Below are positions 53,776 to 60,722 of a stretch of DNA of 64,000 bases, one piece after another (the stretch's first letter is position 1; each line of letters opens with the position of its first letter). This DNA comes from Anthopleura xanthogrammica (lineage: Eukaryota > Cnidaria > Anthozoa > Actiniaria > Actiniidae): positions 2,273,001 through 2,337,000 of the forward strand of contig OZ025207.1 in the NCBI GenBank assembly GCA_964019055.1, written 5' to 3'. A program made the translations under genes and the position numbers. Under the pieces are notes generated by a model. The model was not told the origin of the DNA and ran no database searches. It saw nothing but the letters and a program-made list of their open reading frames with translations.

Positions 53776-54745
53776 CATCAATTCTAATACTAATTAATAT
53801 CGTTTCAATCACAGCATCATTGCTAAGAGCAATTAATATCGTCGTCAATGCGTGTGTTATTTCGCACTCTAAACAAAATTAGAGCATCAATTCTGATAGT
53901 AATTAATATCGTCATCAATCCTTGTCCTCTTGCGCTATCTAAATAAGATAAATACATCATTGCTAATTCTTGCGCTCTCTAAACTAAATCAAAGCATCAT
54001 TGCTAAGAGTTATTGATATCGTCATCAATCCGTGTCTTGTTTCGCACGTTAAATTAAATCAGAGCATGAATTCTAATAGTAATTAATATAGTCATCTATC
54101 CGTTTCTTGTTGCGCACTTTAAATTAAATCAAACCATCATTCCTAAGATAAATTATTATAGTCGTCAATCCGTGTCTTCTTGCGCGATCTCAATTGAATA
54201 AAAGCATCAATTCTAATAGTAATTAATATCGTCTGAAATCCGTTACTTCTTGCGCACTTTAAATTAAATCAGAGCATCAATTCTAATAGTAATTAATATC
54301 GTCATCAATCCGTGTCTTCTTGCGCACTTTAAATTAAATCAGAGCATCAATTCTAATAGTAATTAATATCGTCATCAATCCGTGATTTCTTGCGCACTTT
54401 AAATTAAATCAGAGCATCAATTCTAATAGTAATAAATATCGTCATCAATCCGTGTCTTCTTGCGCACTCTAAATTAAATCAGAGCATCAATTCTAATAGT
54501 AAGTAATATCGTCATCCATCCCTTTCTTCTTGCGCACTTTAAATTAAATCAGAGCATCAATTCTAATAGTAATTAATATCGTCATCAATCCGTGTCTTCT
54601 TGCGCGCGTTAAATTAAATCAGAGCATGAATTCTAATAGTAATTAATATCGTCATCAATCCGTGTCTTCTTGCGCACGTTAAATTAAATCAGAGCATCAA
54701 TTCTAATAGTAATTAATATCGTTATCAATCCGCGTCTTCTTAGCA
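53776..54745. repeat. Diverged right-edge monomers of the array
   Basis: Monomers here carry many private changes, such as ttatttcgcactctaaac near 53850, a diverged 40-bp-type variant near 53950, and a 39-bp-type deletion at about 53800 (aatatcgtttcaatcacag). The final seven or so (54240-54740) are a more regular run with cactttaaat or cacgttaaat. The array stops in mid-monomer after gcgtcttctt at 54741, and unrelated sequence follows. Confidence 0.75.
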
Positions 54746-54761
54746 TCATTGTGTCCAACAG

Positions 54762-54860
54762 TAGAGCGGTTTTCGTATGTCAATGAAAAACGTACGGAAC
54801 GTAGCGCGCCGCGCCGTACCCGTGCTTTGTGTGGTGACGTTTCACACTCATGCGAAATCT
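54762..54860. mobile_element. Degenerate MITE abutting the array end
   Basis: The left end tagagcggttttcgtatg and the right end ttcacactcatgcgaaatct form imperfect inverted repeats around a GC-rich centre rich in gcgc. The same termini flank the element at 58041-58201. The right end lacks the last six bases (gctcta) seen in the other copy, so it is truncated or diverged. It starts only about 17 bp after the last satellite base. Confidence 0.6.
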
Positions 54861-55110
54861 AATTAATCTCGATCTACTTTATCTCTTGATATGCTCCTTC
54901 TTACCTTTTAGTGGCAGCTTCAATACTCGTGCACAATACGTTGTGTTGGTGTAGATGCTTGCTGGTTCTCTTCTGTGCTTCAGGAGGGCTTCCTCTAATC
55001 ACCAACAACAATCAATACCTTCTTTTGAGTCTGCTTTAATTGGCCTGTGATGTAGGAGTGTCCCTGCCATTAAAAACATCATAGAAGAAAATAAGTCAAC
55101 TTACTTTATT
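54861..55110. other. Unannotated spacer
   Basis: About 250 bp of mixed sequence. No coding frame, repeat or RNA structure is recognised. Confidence 0.6.
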
Positions 55111-55290
55111 CATCCACCCACCCACCCACCCACCCACCCACCCACCCACCCACCCACCCACCCACCCACCCATCCATCCATCCATCCATCCATCCATCCA
55201 TCCATCCATCCATCTTTCCATCCATCCATGCTTCCATCAATCCATCAATCCATCCACCCACCCATCCACTCATCCATCCATTCATCATAG
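55111..55290 (+). repeat. CCCA/CCAT microsatellite
   Basis: Tandem ccca tetranucleotides (about 55113-55169) pass directly into catc tetranucleotides (about 55170-55212) and then into a degenerate mix up to about 55290. The minus-strand frame across it (55106-55336) is a low-complexity M-D-G-W/G-G-W-V peptide and is not a gene. The switch from one tetranucleotide to the other is one C/T change per unit. Confidence 0.95.
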
Positions 55291-55517
55291 CACAGTTTGC
55301 ACCCCCCTGTAAATAATGACTGGTCCCTGATGTCAAGTCAAGCTACGTCAAAAATAATGGACAGATTTTTTGCTGGATTTGATTTTGTATAAAAAATATG
55401 AATGAAATTGAAAAGAAAAAATTTGACGTCAAATGTGGAAAATAAAGCATTGTAGGATTTATTAAAAGGGTCTATATCAATACTAAATGATAGTTATAGT
55501 TGTTCCTGCAGTTTTAT

Positions 55518-55693
55518 ATCAATAGACCTTTTTAGCTTCGTTGTTTGTTGTGCCCATTTCAGACCATGTGATGCCACTCTTGGGAGTTGATTCTTTCATG
55601 TGTAAATATTTCAATAAGAGAACATTTCTCAAGGGAATGTCATGTGGTCTGAAATGGGCAATTTCCATACGAAGTTGAAGAGGTCTATTGGAT
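55518..55693. mobile_element. Fold-back MITE-like element
   Basis: Long imperfect inverted repeats (about 63 bp per arm, mostly matching) surround a short centre. The left arm begins atcaatagacc and contains gcccatttcagacca. The right arm contains tggtctgaaatgggc and ends ggtctattggat. Arm length and total size (176 bp) fit a non-autonomous DNA element. No target-site duplication can be fixed. Confidence 0.65.
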
Positions 55694-55804
55694 AAAGCAA
55701 AAAAAGTTACGACCCAAATTCTGTCATAAATGAGTGTGCCCGGAATAATAACAGGTTACCATAACGGGTCAGACAGAGGAATTGATGTGGACTATTATAC
55801 AAAA

Positions 55805-56468
55805 AAAGTGCTACTATGATCAAATTATTGATTTTTTTGATGCCAGATTAATAAATCTTCGAGAGTGAAGTGAAATGTCACTTTTCTTTTTCAAATATTT
55901 TTTTCCTTCAAAAGATATTACTTGACCAACTTAGGATTATGATCAGCTATATCTCATCTCAATTTCAATCAAAATCAACCAAATTTACTACTACACATTA
56001 TAGTACTCTAGCTCTTCATAAGATTATTTATATATATTATGACGCTTTGTAAAAACATCTGTTATGATCATACACAAAGACTGAGTTTAACATTTTCTGA
56101 TCTGGTTAAAAAAGAACAAAGCATTGAATCACCAAAAAGCTAAAAATGTTGTTAGGGGCCTGGACACCAGTAAGTTGCCATAGCAACCACAGTCTGTGCA
56201 CCTTACATGTTTTGAATACAAGTATACTGCAAAGTTTGAATGACATTCATCAAATACTCTCAGAAATATACTGAAATCTGTTGAAGTAAACTGTGAGTTG
56301 AGAGTATGACGTCATCAACCTCCTAATTAGCATAAACTTGAATATCTTTCGAACACAGATTGCTCACAAGAAATGAGAAAGGCCAGTTTTGTTATTTTGT
56401 AAAGTACTTTAACATGTGTTGAAATAGTAAAAATCGGAGACATTCATATTTGATCATAGTAGCACTTT
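55805..56468. mobile_element. 664-bp element with perfect 21-bp terminal inverted repeats
   Basis: The 21-bp sequence at 55805-55825 (core gtgctactatgatcaaat) recurs exactly inverted at 56448-56468. The interior is AT-rich and has no coding frame beyond about 60 codons. This is the expected build of a non-autonomous DNA transposon. Runs of A next to the left end hide any target-site duplication. The superfamily is not assigned. Confidence 0.65.
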
Positions 56469-57120
56469 AAATCGACTAAACAGGACTAAATATTGTGCCC
56501 GTCCTCGTGACCAAACATTACTAATCACATTTCATACATACCTGCAAATTCCAGCGATAAATTTGCCAATAAACAAAGTATCCACTTTCTCTCTGACTTC
56601 GCCATTTTAACTTTCCGCTGGTATTCCGCTGATCAAGAATATTCATGAACGAAGGCTCGAAGGCACAGGGAGCCCAAAACAAGAACATTTAAGATTTCTC
56701 CAAGATACACGCTTCCGCTCTAAGCCGGAAATGAATTTTTAAAAAAAAGAATGGATACGAGGTGTAAGGGCCATAAGCTAACAAAGATAGAAAATGAAAT
56801 ATCTAAAGATTCCGTTCACAGGATAAAAAAAGCTCGTTTACAACAACAGGCCGTTTACTGCCATCTTATGAAATGAGATTAGTTTGTTATTGAACAAAAT
56901 GTCCCTTCTACTTCCGGTTTAGAGTACAAGTGTATATACCACCTGGTGTCTTGGATGTGTTGGGCCGTTAATAACACCACACAAGGAACTTTCTCAATAT
57001 TGTTTTATTCACTTCTAAAATTAGAATCAGTTAATTAACGTAGAAATAAATAATTTACTGTACAAAGAGAACTGAGATGTGCTCACGTGACATCCTAATA
57101 AGGTGAATGTATTTGTATGT
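56469..57120. other. Unannotated spacer
   Basis: About 650 bp with no recognised gene, tandem repeat or structural RNA on either strand. Confidence 0.6.
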
Positions 57121-57369
57121 ACACCTGTTTCAAAAAAGGTTGTCATCGCCAAAGGCGAAAGGTCATTCCAAGACGGAAAGGAATTATGGGTACAACTAAA
57201 CACGAATAATCGAGGCCTTTAAAATGGTTTCGTGGACTACAAACAACACGGAATATCTCAACACTAACCTACTTGTTCTTGACGAGAATAAGAAGCAGAA
57301 ACACACGTTATTCCAGCTATTCTTGGATCTTGGAATGACCTATGACAAGCGTTTTTGAAATAGGTATGC
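57121..57369. mobile_element. Possible MITE with approximately 45-bp inverted ends
   Basis: The left segment 57121-57172 (acacctgtttc, then ggttgtcat, ending aggtcattccaag) is matched inverted by 57329-57369 (cttggaatgacc, tatgacaagc, gaaataggtatg). A 10-bp insertion, gccaaaggcg, is present in the left arm only. A third partial match to the left arm follows at about 57371-57425 (tttatttcaaaaacggttgt). Boundaries are approximate. The 88-codon plus frame at 57342-57608 starts inside it and shows no known domain. Confidence 0.45.
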
Positions 57370-57648
57370 ATTTATTTCAAAAACGGTTGTTGCAGCTGAA
57401 AGCAACAACACGAAGAGGCAAAGGACATCTGTATTTTACTCCTTATTCTTCATTTAGACGTGATTATTTTAGTCGTTTTGTAATGGTAGTTTACAACTAT
57501 TTCGATTCTTTAAGTGTTGTCCTGAATTTCCAGCTAATTAAAGCATTGTTTGTTTGCAGTTGTCTTGGCTTGTTGCTTGTTGCTTTCGGCTGCGACATCC
57601 TTTATTGAAGAAGGTATATATACAATATGTTGAAGTCTAGAACTCTAT

Positions 57649-57690
57649 AAAGCATCAATTCTAAGGCGTGTGTTATATCGAGTAAATAAA
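57649..57690 (+). repeat. Relic satellite monomer outside the array
   Basis: The 16 bases aaagcatcaattctaa match the satellite junction exactly. They are followed by gcgtgtgttatatcg, which resembles the diverged right-edge monomer near 53850 (gcgtgtgttatttcg). The intervening part of the monomer is missing. It lies about 2.9 kb beyond the array end. Confidence 0.55.
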
Positions 57691-57719
57691 ACTTGATGTG
57701 TCTAAAATTTCATTGGTAA

Positions 57720-57787
57720 TCACGCATGCGTAGAAAGTAAAGAAAGTCATTTCAAACTAGATAGAGGAACGTTACTGCGCATGCGTG
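57720..57787. repeat. Short inverted repeat around gcatgc motifs
   Basis: tcacgcatgcg near 57720 and cgcatgcgtga near 57777 are complementary, with a spacer of about 46 bp. Each arm is itself palindromic (gcatgc). No function is assigned. Confidence 0.4.
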
Positions 57788-57789
57788 AA

Positions 57790-58040
57790 ACAAAATCCCA
57801 TAAAGCAGAGACACCTACATACTTATAGAATGCTATTTCTATTATTTCTGAAAATTTCTAATTTTATGGTTTACGAAATTTTTTTTGTGACTTGTTTGTT
57901 TTTCTGGCGACGAAATTTAATGCTCGTCATAAGGACCACAGATAACATACGTTACAGATAGACAGTGTGCAAAGAAATACTATCTGAACAGGCGTTATAT
58001 CGGCGCATCCATCGCGTTCTCAGTAACACGCATTATGTTA
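57790..58040. other. Unannotated spacer
   Basis: About 250 bp with no recognisable gene or repeat. It lies downstream of the dynein 3' end on the minus strand. Confidence 0.6.
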
Positions 58041-58201
58041 TAGAGCAGATTTCGTATGAGGGTGAAAAATCACGGCACGGTTACGGCGAGGCGCGGACAC
58101 TGCACTGAATGTTGAATATACAGCACAGCACTGACACGGTCACGACAAGGCGCGCGCTGTCCGTGCCGTACGATTTTCATAGTCATACGAAAACTGCTCT
58201 A
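58041..58201. mobile_element. 161-bp MITE with about 40-bp terminal inverted repeats
   Basis: The left end tagagcagatttcgtatga and the right end tcatacgaaaactgctcta are inverted copies, and the similarity continues inward through the cggcacgg/ccgtgccg motif. The outermost ta at both ends would be a TA target-site duplication, which would suggest a Tc1/mariner-type origin (inference). The centre is GC-rich (gcgcgc). It is related to 54762-54860 and lies about 90 bp past the dynein stop codon. Confidence 0.7.
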
Positions 58202-58290
58202 AACTAATGAAGGAGATGTTAATATAATGATGTATAAAACTATCCAATAATCTCTATATGATCTACTTAAATAAGTGTTGTTGTAATGTT

Positions 58291-58677
58291 TTACTTGATA
58301 TCACACAGTAAAGCCACTCCACGTAGTATCCAGTGGTCTGGGTTTTGATTGGTCTTCAGGTCCACATAGGCAATGTACGTCAGGTCTGTGCGTCGTGGCT
58401 TCTTATAAATAGGACATTGGTACAATCGATTGTCCCTACCCCCGGTAGAGTTGATCGCATAAATGTGAACCACAGGGATAGGGGTGAAGAGGACTTTAGG
58501 TGCAGGTTCTATCGGCTTACAGCCTCGTCGATCCCACCCTGCTCCATCTAGGTACAGGCCATGGACGTAGACACCTTCAGCTGCGGGACTAGTGATGTCA
58601 TCTTTGAAGAAACGAGTGACGTCATTGTGTAGAACTACGCAGTCGAGTGCCCAGCCTTTGTGCGCACGAGTGACCTC
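58291..58677 (-). CDS. DNAH5/8-like: Dynein heavy chain terminal exon (C-terminal 128 residues)
   Basis: The exon follows a consensus acceptor (tttacag at 58678-58684) and runs in phase 0 from [12 protein letters not shown] to the stop codon at 58291-58293. Family hallmarks are visible in order: HNDVTRF, the [17 protein letters not shown] strand, [35 protein letters not shown] and the terminal [14 protein letters not shown]. The ending [11 protein letters not shown], from memory, fits DNAH5/DNAH8 orthologues better than inner-arm chains. In the motor this region is the C-terminal domain that caps the AAA+ ring. The open frame continues 45 nt upstream past the acceptor to an ATG at 58722; that upstream part is intron. 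No clear AATAAA signal is seen just downstream. Confidence 0.88.
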   Translation of the reverse strand, partial: EVTRAHKGWALDCVVLHNDVTRFFKDDITSPAAEGVYVHGLYLDGAGWDRRGCKPIEPAPKVLFTPIPVVHIYAINSTGGRDNRLYQCPIYKKPRRTDLTYIAYVDLKTNQNPDHWILRGVALLCDIK

Positions 58678-58906
58678 CTGTAAATAGCGCAGTAACAAAC
58701 AGAGATTCAAACTGGTGGCCATATTAAGAATAGTAGGAACGTGACAGCCACTGACTGAACGTCATATAACGTGACTTACTGGGGATGCCAAAGTTGCTGA
58801 TTATGTGACTAAAAGTGGTTTGAATTACTTGGTTCTGTGAGGGTCATTGCGGTTAATGATTGTAAAGGATTACGTGACCGTAATAACGTGACGTTAGGTG
58901 CCTTAC

Positions 58907-59059
58907 CTGTCTGATGGCTGTCAAGAATCTCTGTGGATTGAAGAACCCCGTCATCCAGAACACATTGGGGCGACCATCAAAGTACCATGTACGGAACTGC
59001 GCATTGCGCTCTATCAGCTCGGTAAACCAGAAGCCCAGGGTGGAAGATTCCCAGGAAAT
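58907..59059 (-). CDS. DNAH5/8-like: Dynein heavy chain penultimate exon (51 codons)
   Basis: Bounded by acceptor cctag at 59060-59064 and donor CAG/GTAAGG (58901-58909). Translates in phase 0 as [19 protein letters not shown], then [20 protein letters not shown] and [11 protein letters not shown], the highly conserved dynein tail-end block that precedes the terminal exon. The Q-to-R change in NPQ(G/R)F is a visible departure from the usual NPQGF. It joins the last exon across a 229-bp intron without breaking the frame. The upstream junction is faulty: the preceding exon ends in phase 2, and about two residues expected before ISW are absent. Confidence 0.85.
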
Positions 59060-59132
59060 CTAGGAATAAAAATGCTTTCAAGGTGAGAATATGAATGAAC
59101 TTACAAACAGAGGTATGATGATAGTAACTCAC

Positions 59133-59185
59133 CATTGTTCTGGGATCCGTGCGTCGTACATACAGTCCAGGGAATCACGTACGGT
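59133..59185 (-). CDS. DNAH5/8-like: Dynein heavy chain exon fragment (TVRDSLDCMYDARIPEQ)
   Basis: A 53-nt segment between acceptor attatag (59186-59192) and donor gtgagt (59127-59132) encodes the (N/T)(L/V)RD(A/S)LD.MYDARIP motif that lies just before the [10 protein letters not shown] block in axonemal dyneins. It starts in phase 0 and stops after the first two bases of the expected W codon. Splicing directly to 59059 would create TGA, so this exon or its neighbour is damaged, or a micro-exon is missed. Confidence 0.7.
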
Positions 59186-59226
59186 CTATAATCAAGATTA
59201 TAGTGTGTAAAACTATGCAACAAAAT

Positions 59227-59420
59227 TATCATCATCACCATTATCATCACCAACCTCATCATCATCGTCATCACTATCATTATTATGATCATCACGTCAT
59301 CATCGTCATCTTCATCATCATCCTCATCATCACCACCATCACCACCATCGTCATCATTATCACCATCGTCATCATCATTATCATCATCATCAACGTCATC
59401 ATCATCAACATCAGCAGCAG
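59227..59420 (+). repeat. ATC/ATT trinucleotide microsatellite in a dynein intron
   Basis: Degenerate tandem atc, att and acc trinucleotides occupy most of the region between two dynein exon remnants. They generate an aspartate-rich frame on the minus strand (59101-59448) and a histidine/isoleucine-rich one on the plus strand (59149-59523), both spurious. Confidence 0.9.
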
Positions 59421-59512
59421 CAACAAAGATATCACATGTCAAAGACACAATGAGACGCTGATTGAACTATCAAGATATAAGAATATCATGATGATCATCT
59501 ATCATTTCTTAT

Positions 59513-59651
59513 CTCACTCATGATAATACTGCCATCAATAGCCAGCTTGAGGTCAGTCAGCTGATATCACTCGCTGCATACGATCAATCTTTTGTCTCAA
59601 GAATATGTTCATTGGTGATAATGCGCACATATTTTGGAGTCTTGCTTTAAC
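59513..59651 (-). pseudogene. DNAH5/8-like: Dynein exon with internal frameshifting deletion
   Basis: From 59651 the minus strand reads [20 protein letters not shown] then [10 protein letters not shown], ending at 59562. After a single G (59561) the frame resumes shifted as [16 protein letters not shown] (59560-59513). In intact relatives five residues separate RVIS from the (T/S)DLKLAI block, so 14 nt are missing. After MSE the expected donor GTAAGA reads ATAAGA. The next remnant, starting TVRD, would continue in phase 0 if GAG were the exon end, which supports a mutated donor. The segment encodes the part that precedes the C-terminal cap of the motor. Confidence 0.7.
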
Positions 59652-59678
59652 CTTTTAAGATATTGATCAAATATTTAC

Positions 59679-59714
59679 CTCATGTTTGATGTAATCCTCT
59701 GGTAACTTCCCCAG
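59679..59714 (-). CDS. DNAH5/8-like: Dynein exon remnant (LGKLPEDYIKHE)
   Basis: A 36-nt segment with an acceptor-like ttttccag upstream (59715-59722) and gtaaat downstream. KLPEDYIKHE followed by VKARL matches the KLPP(D/E)Y..HEVK.RL motif of axonemal dyneins. The following 'intron' is only 27 nt, too short for normal animal splicing. The same frame stays open upstream (RTIRERCFQTIFQ) into the first unit of the 72-bp minisatellite, so the true left border of the exon is unclear. Confidence 0.55.
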
Positions 59715-60387
59715 CTGGAAAATTGTTTGGAAACAACGTTCTCGTATGGTTCTAAAAACTTTGTCGAACTTTTTTCCTTGGTCTTTGGCTGGAAAAATCT
59801 TGGCAAACGACCCTCTTGTAAGGTTTTACCGATATAGGGAACTTTTTTCCAGTATTTTCAGTTGGAAAAATCTATTCAAACGACCTTCTTTTAAAGTTTT
59901 ACCGATATAGGGAACTTTTTTCCCAATGTTTCTAGCTGGAAAAATCTAAGGAAACGACCCAATTTTATGGTTCTACCGATATGGGGAACTTTTTCCAGGG
60001 TTTTTAGCTGGAAAAATCTATGCAAACGACCCTCTCTTATTGTTCTACCGATATGAAGAATTTTTTTCCAGGGTTTAGCTGGAACAATCTTTGCAAACGA
60101 CACTCTTTTATGATTCTAGGAAAATGTCAATTTTTTTCAGGGTTTTTGGATGCAACAATCTTTGCAAACAACCCTCTTGTATGGTTCTAGGAAAATGTCA
60201 ATTTTTTCCCAGGGTTTAGCTTGAAAAATCTATGCAAACGACTCTCGTTTATGGTTCTAGCGACATGGTTTTATTGATCTGTAAACGACCCTCTTTTATG
60301 GTTCTATCGATATAGGGAGCTTTTTTCCTTGGTTTTTAGCTGGAAAAATCTATGCAAACAACCCTCTTTTATGGTTCCACCGATAAG
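59714..60387. repeat. About 72-bp minisatellite, ten units
   Basis: Units start (plus strand, gctggaaaa or variant) at 59714, 59788, 59861, 59935, 60007, 60078, 60149, 60219, about 60270 (short) and 60339. Spacing is 69-74 bp except for the shortened ninth. Typical parts are gctggaaaaatct, gcaaacgaccctc, atggttctaccgatat and aactttttttcc. The first unit is the most diverged and overlaps the dynein exon border. Two central units read on the minus strand as an open 24-codon repeat (GRTIREG...RFFQL). It is not related in sequence to the 70-bp satellite. Confidence 0.9.
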
Positions 60388-60590
60388 TGCAAAACATAAC
60401 ACACACGCTGAAAACACAACACACTTATCTGAAAACACAACACACACGCTGAAACCACGACAAACACACTGAAAGCACCACAAACTTATCTGAAAACACA
60501 ATACATTCATCTGAAACACAACACACAGACTGAAAACACAACACACTTATCTGAAAACACAACACACGCGCTGAAAACACAACACACTGT
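60388..60590. repeat. About 22-bp minisatellite (CA-rich)
   Basis: Eight to nine units of ctgaaaacacaacacac with alternating tails (ttat or acg) directly follow the 72-bp minisatellite. Minus-strand frames across it (60304-60546, 60425-60733, 60507-60833) are cysteine/valine/phenylalanine-rich low complexity and not genes. Confidence 0.9.
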
Positions 60591-60722
60591 CCAACGGAGA
60601 CTGGGCACGAGTAACATACATTCCGCTGGCATGTATGATACGCAGGCGCAATACAAAGTACATGGTCCTTCAGTGGTGAAAACTTCAGAGAGTTTAGGGC
60701 TGGATTTATAATATAAGACGAA

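Larger units (their letters stand above)
1561..54745. repeat. 70-bp satellite array with mosaic higher-order structure
   Basis: The window is dominated by a tandem 70-bp monomer. In register it begins catcaattct, continues through aatatcgtca, and contains the near-invariant block cttgcgcactctaaatt. Subtracting two 1515-bp insertions leaves about 50 kb, or roughly 700 monomers. Because 70 is not a multiple of 3 and the monomer contains taa and taatag, no frame stays open, so it is non-coding. Most length changes are in whole monomers or are 30- to 31-bp deletions inside a monomer. Small extra shifts come from A-run length after 'attg'. Monomers fall into recognisable types that recur in fixed order, giving higher-order repeats listed below. 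I do not recognise the monomer as a named satellite. Its size and homogeneity fit a heterochromatic or centromeric/pericentromeric satellite, but nothing in sequence alone proves that role. Confidence 0.97.
58291..59714 (-). pseudogene. 3' end of an axonemal dynein heavy chain, probably a decayed fragment
   Basis: Six coding segments read in order on the minus strand match the C-terminal part of the outer-arm dynein heavy chain, the ATP-driven motor of cilia and flagella. Defects appear upstream of the last two exons. A separating 'intron' of only 27 nt has in-frame stops if read through (59652-59678). About 14 nt are missing between RMQRVIS and LTDLKLAID (59561). A donor reads GAG followed by ATAAGA in place of GT (59512). 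An exon ending in phase 2 (59133) faces a phase-0 exon (59059), so direct splicing makes TGA. No earlier exon is seen to 64000. A full-length protein is about 4,600 residues, and about 250 are present here. It is either a pseudogene or the edge of a damaged gene. Assembly error cannot be excluded. Confidence 0.7.

Noticed and set aside
1561..54745. Array read as a CRISPR locus
   Set aside because: There are no unique spacers between repeats, the monomer is contiguous at 70 bp, there are no cas genes, and the flanks are eukaryotic.
1561..54745. CENP-B box in the monomer
   Set aside because: No match to the known box core (ttcg...a..cggg) is present in any monomer type examined.
55106..55336. 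M-D-G-W-rich minus-strand frame
   Set aside because: Direct translation of the CCCA/CCAT microsatellite.
57342..57608. 88-codon plus-strand frame with a hydrophobic C-terminus
   Set aside because: It starts inside an inverted-repeat element, has no recognised domain and has no nearby splice or promoter evidence.
58333..59086. Plus-strand frames at 58333-58551 and 58898-59086
   Set aside because: These are antisense shadows of the dynein exons, whose minus-strand translation has clear family motifs.
59511..59513. AT-AC (U12-type) intron to explain the GAG/ATAAGA donor
   Set aside because: The sequence after AT does not fit the U12 donor (ATATCC) and the matching acceptor ends in AG, so a mutated GT donor is simpler.
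59101..59523. Asp-rich (minus) and His/Ile-rich (plus) frames
   Set aside because: Low-complexity translations of the ATC microsatellite.
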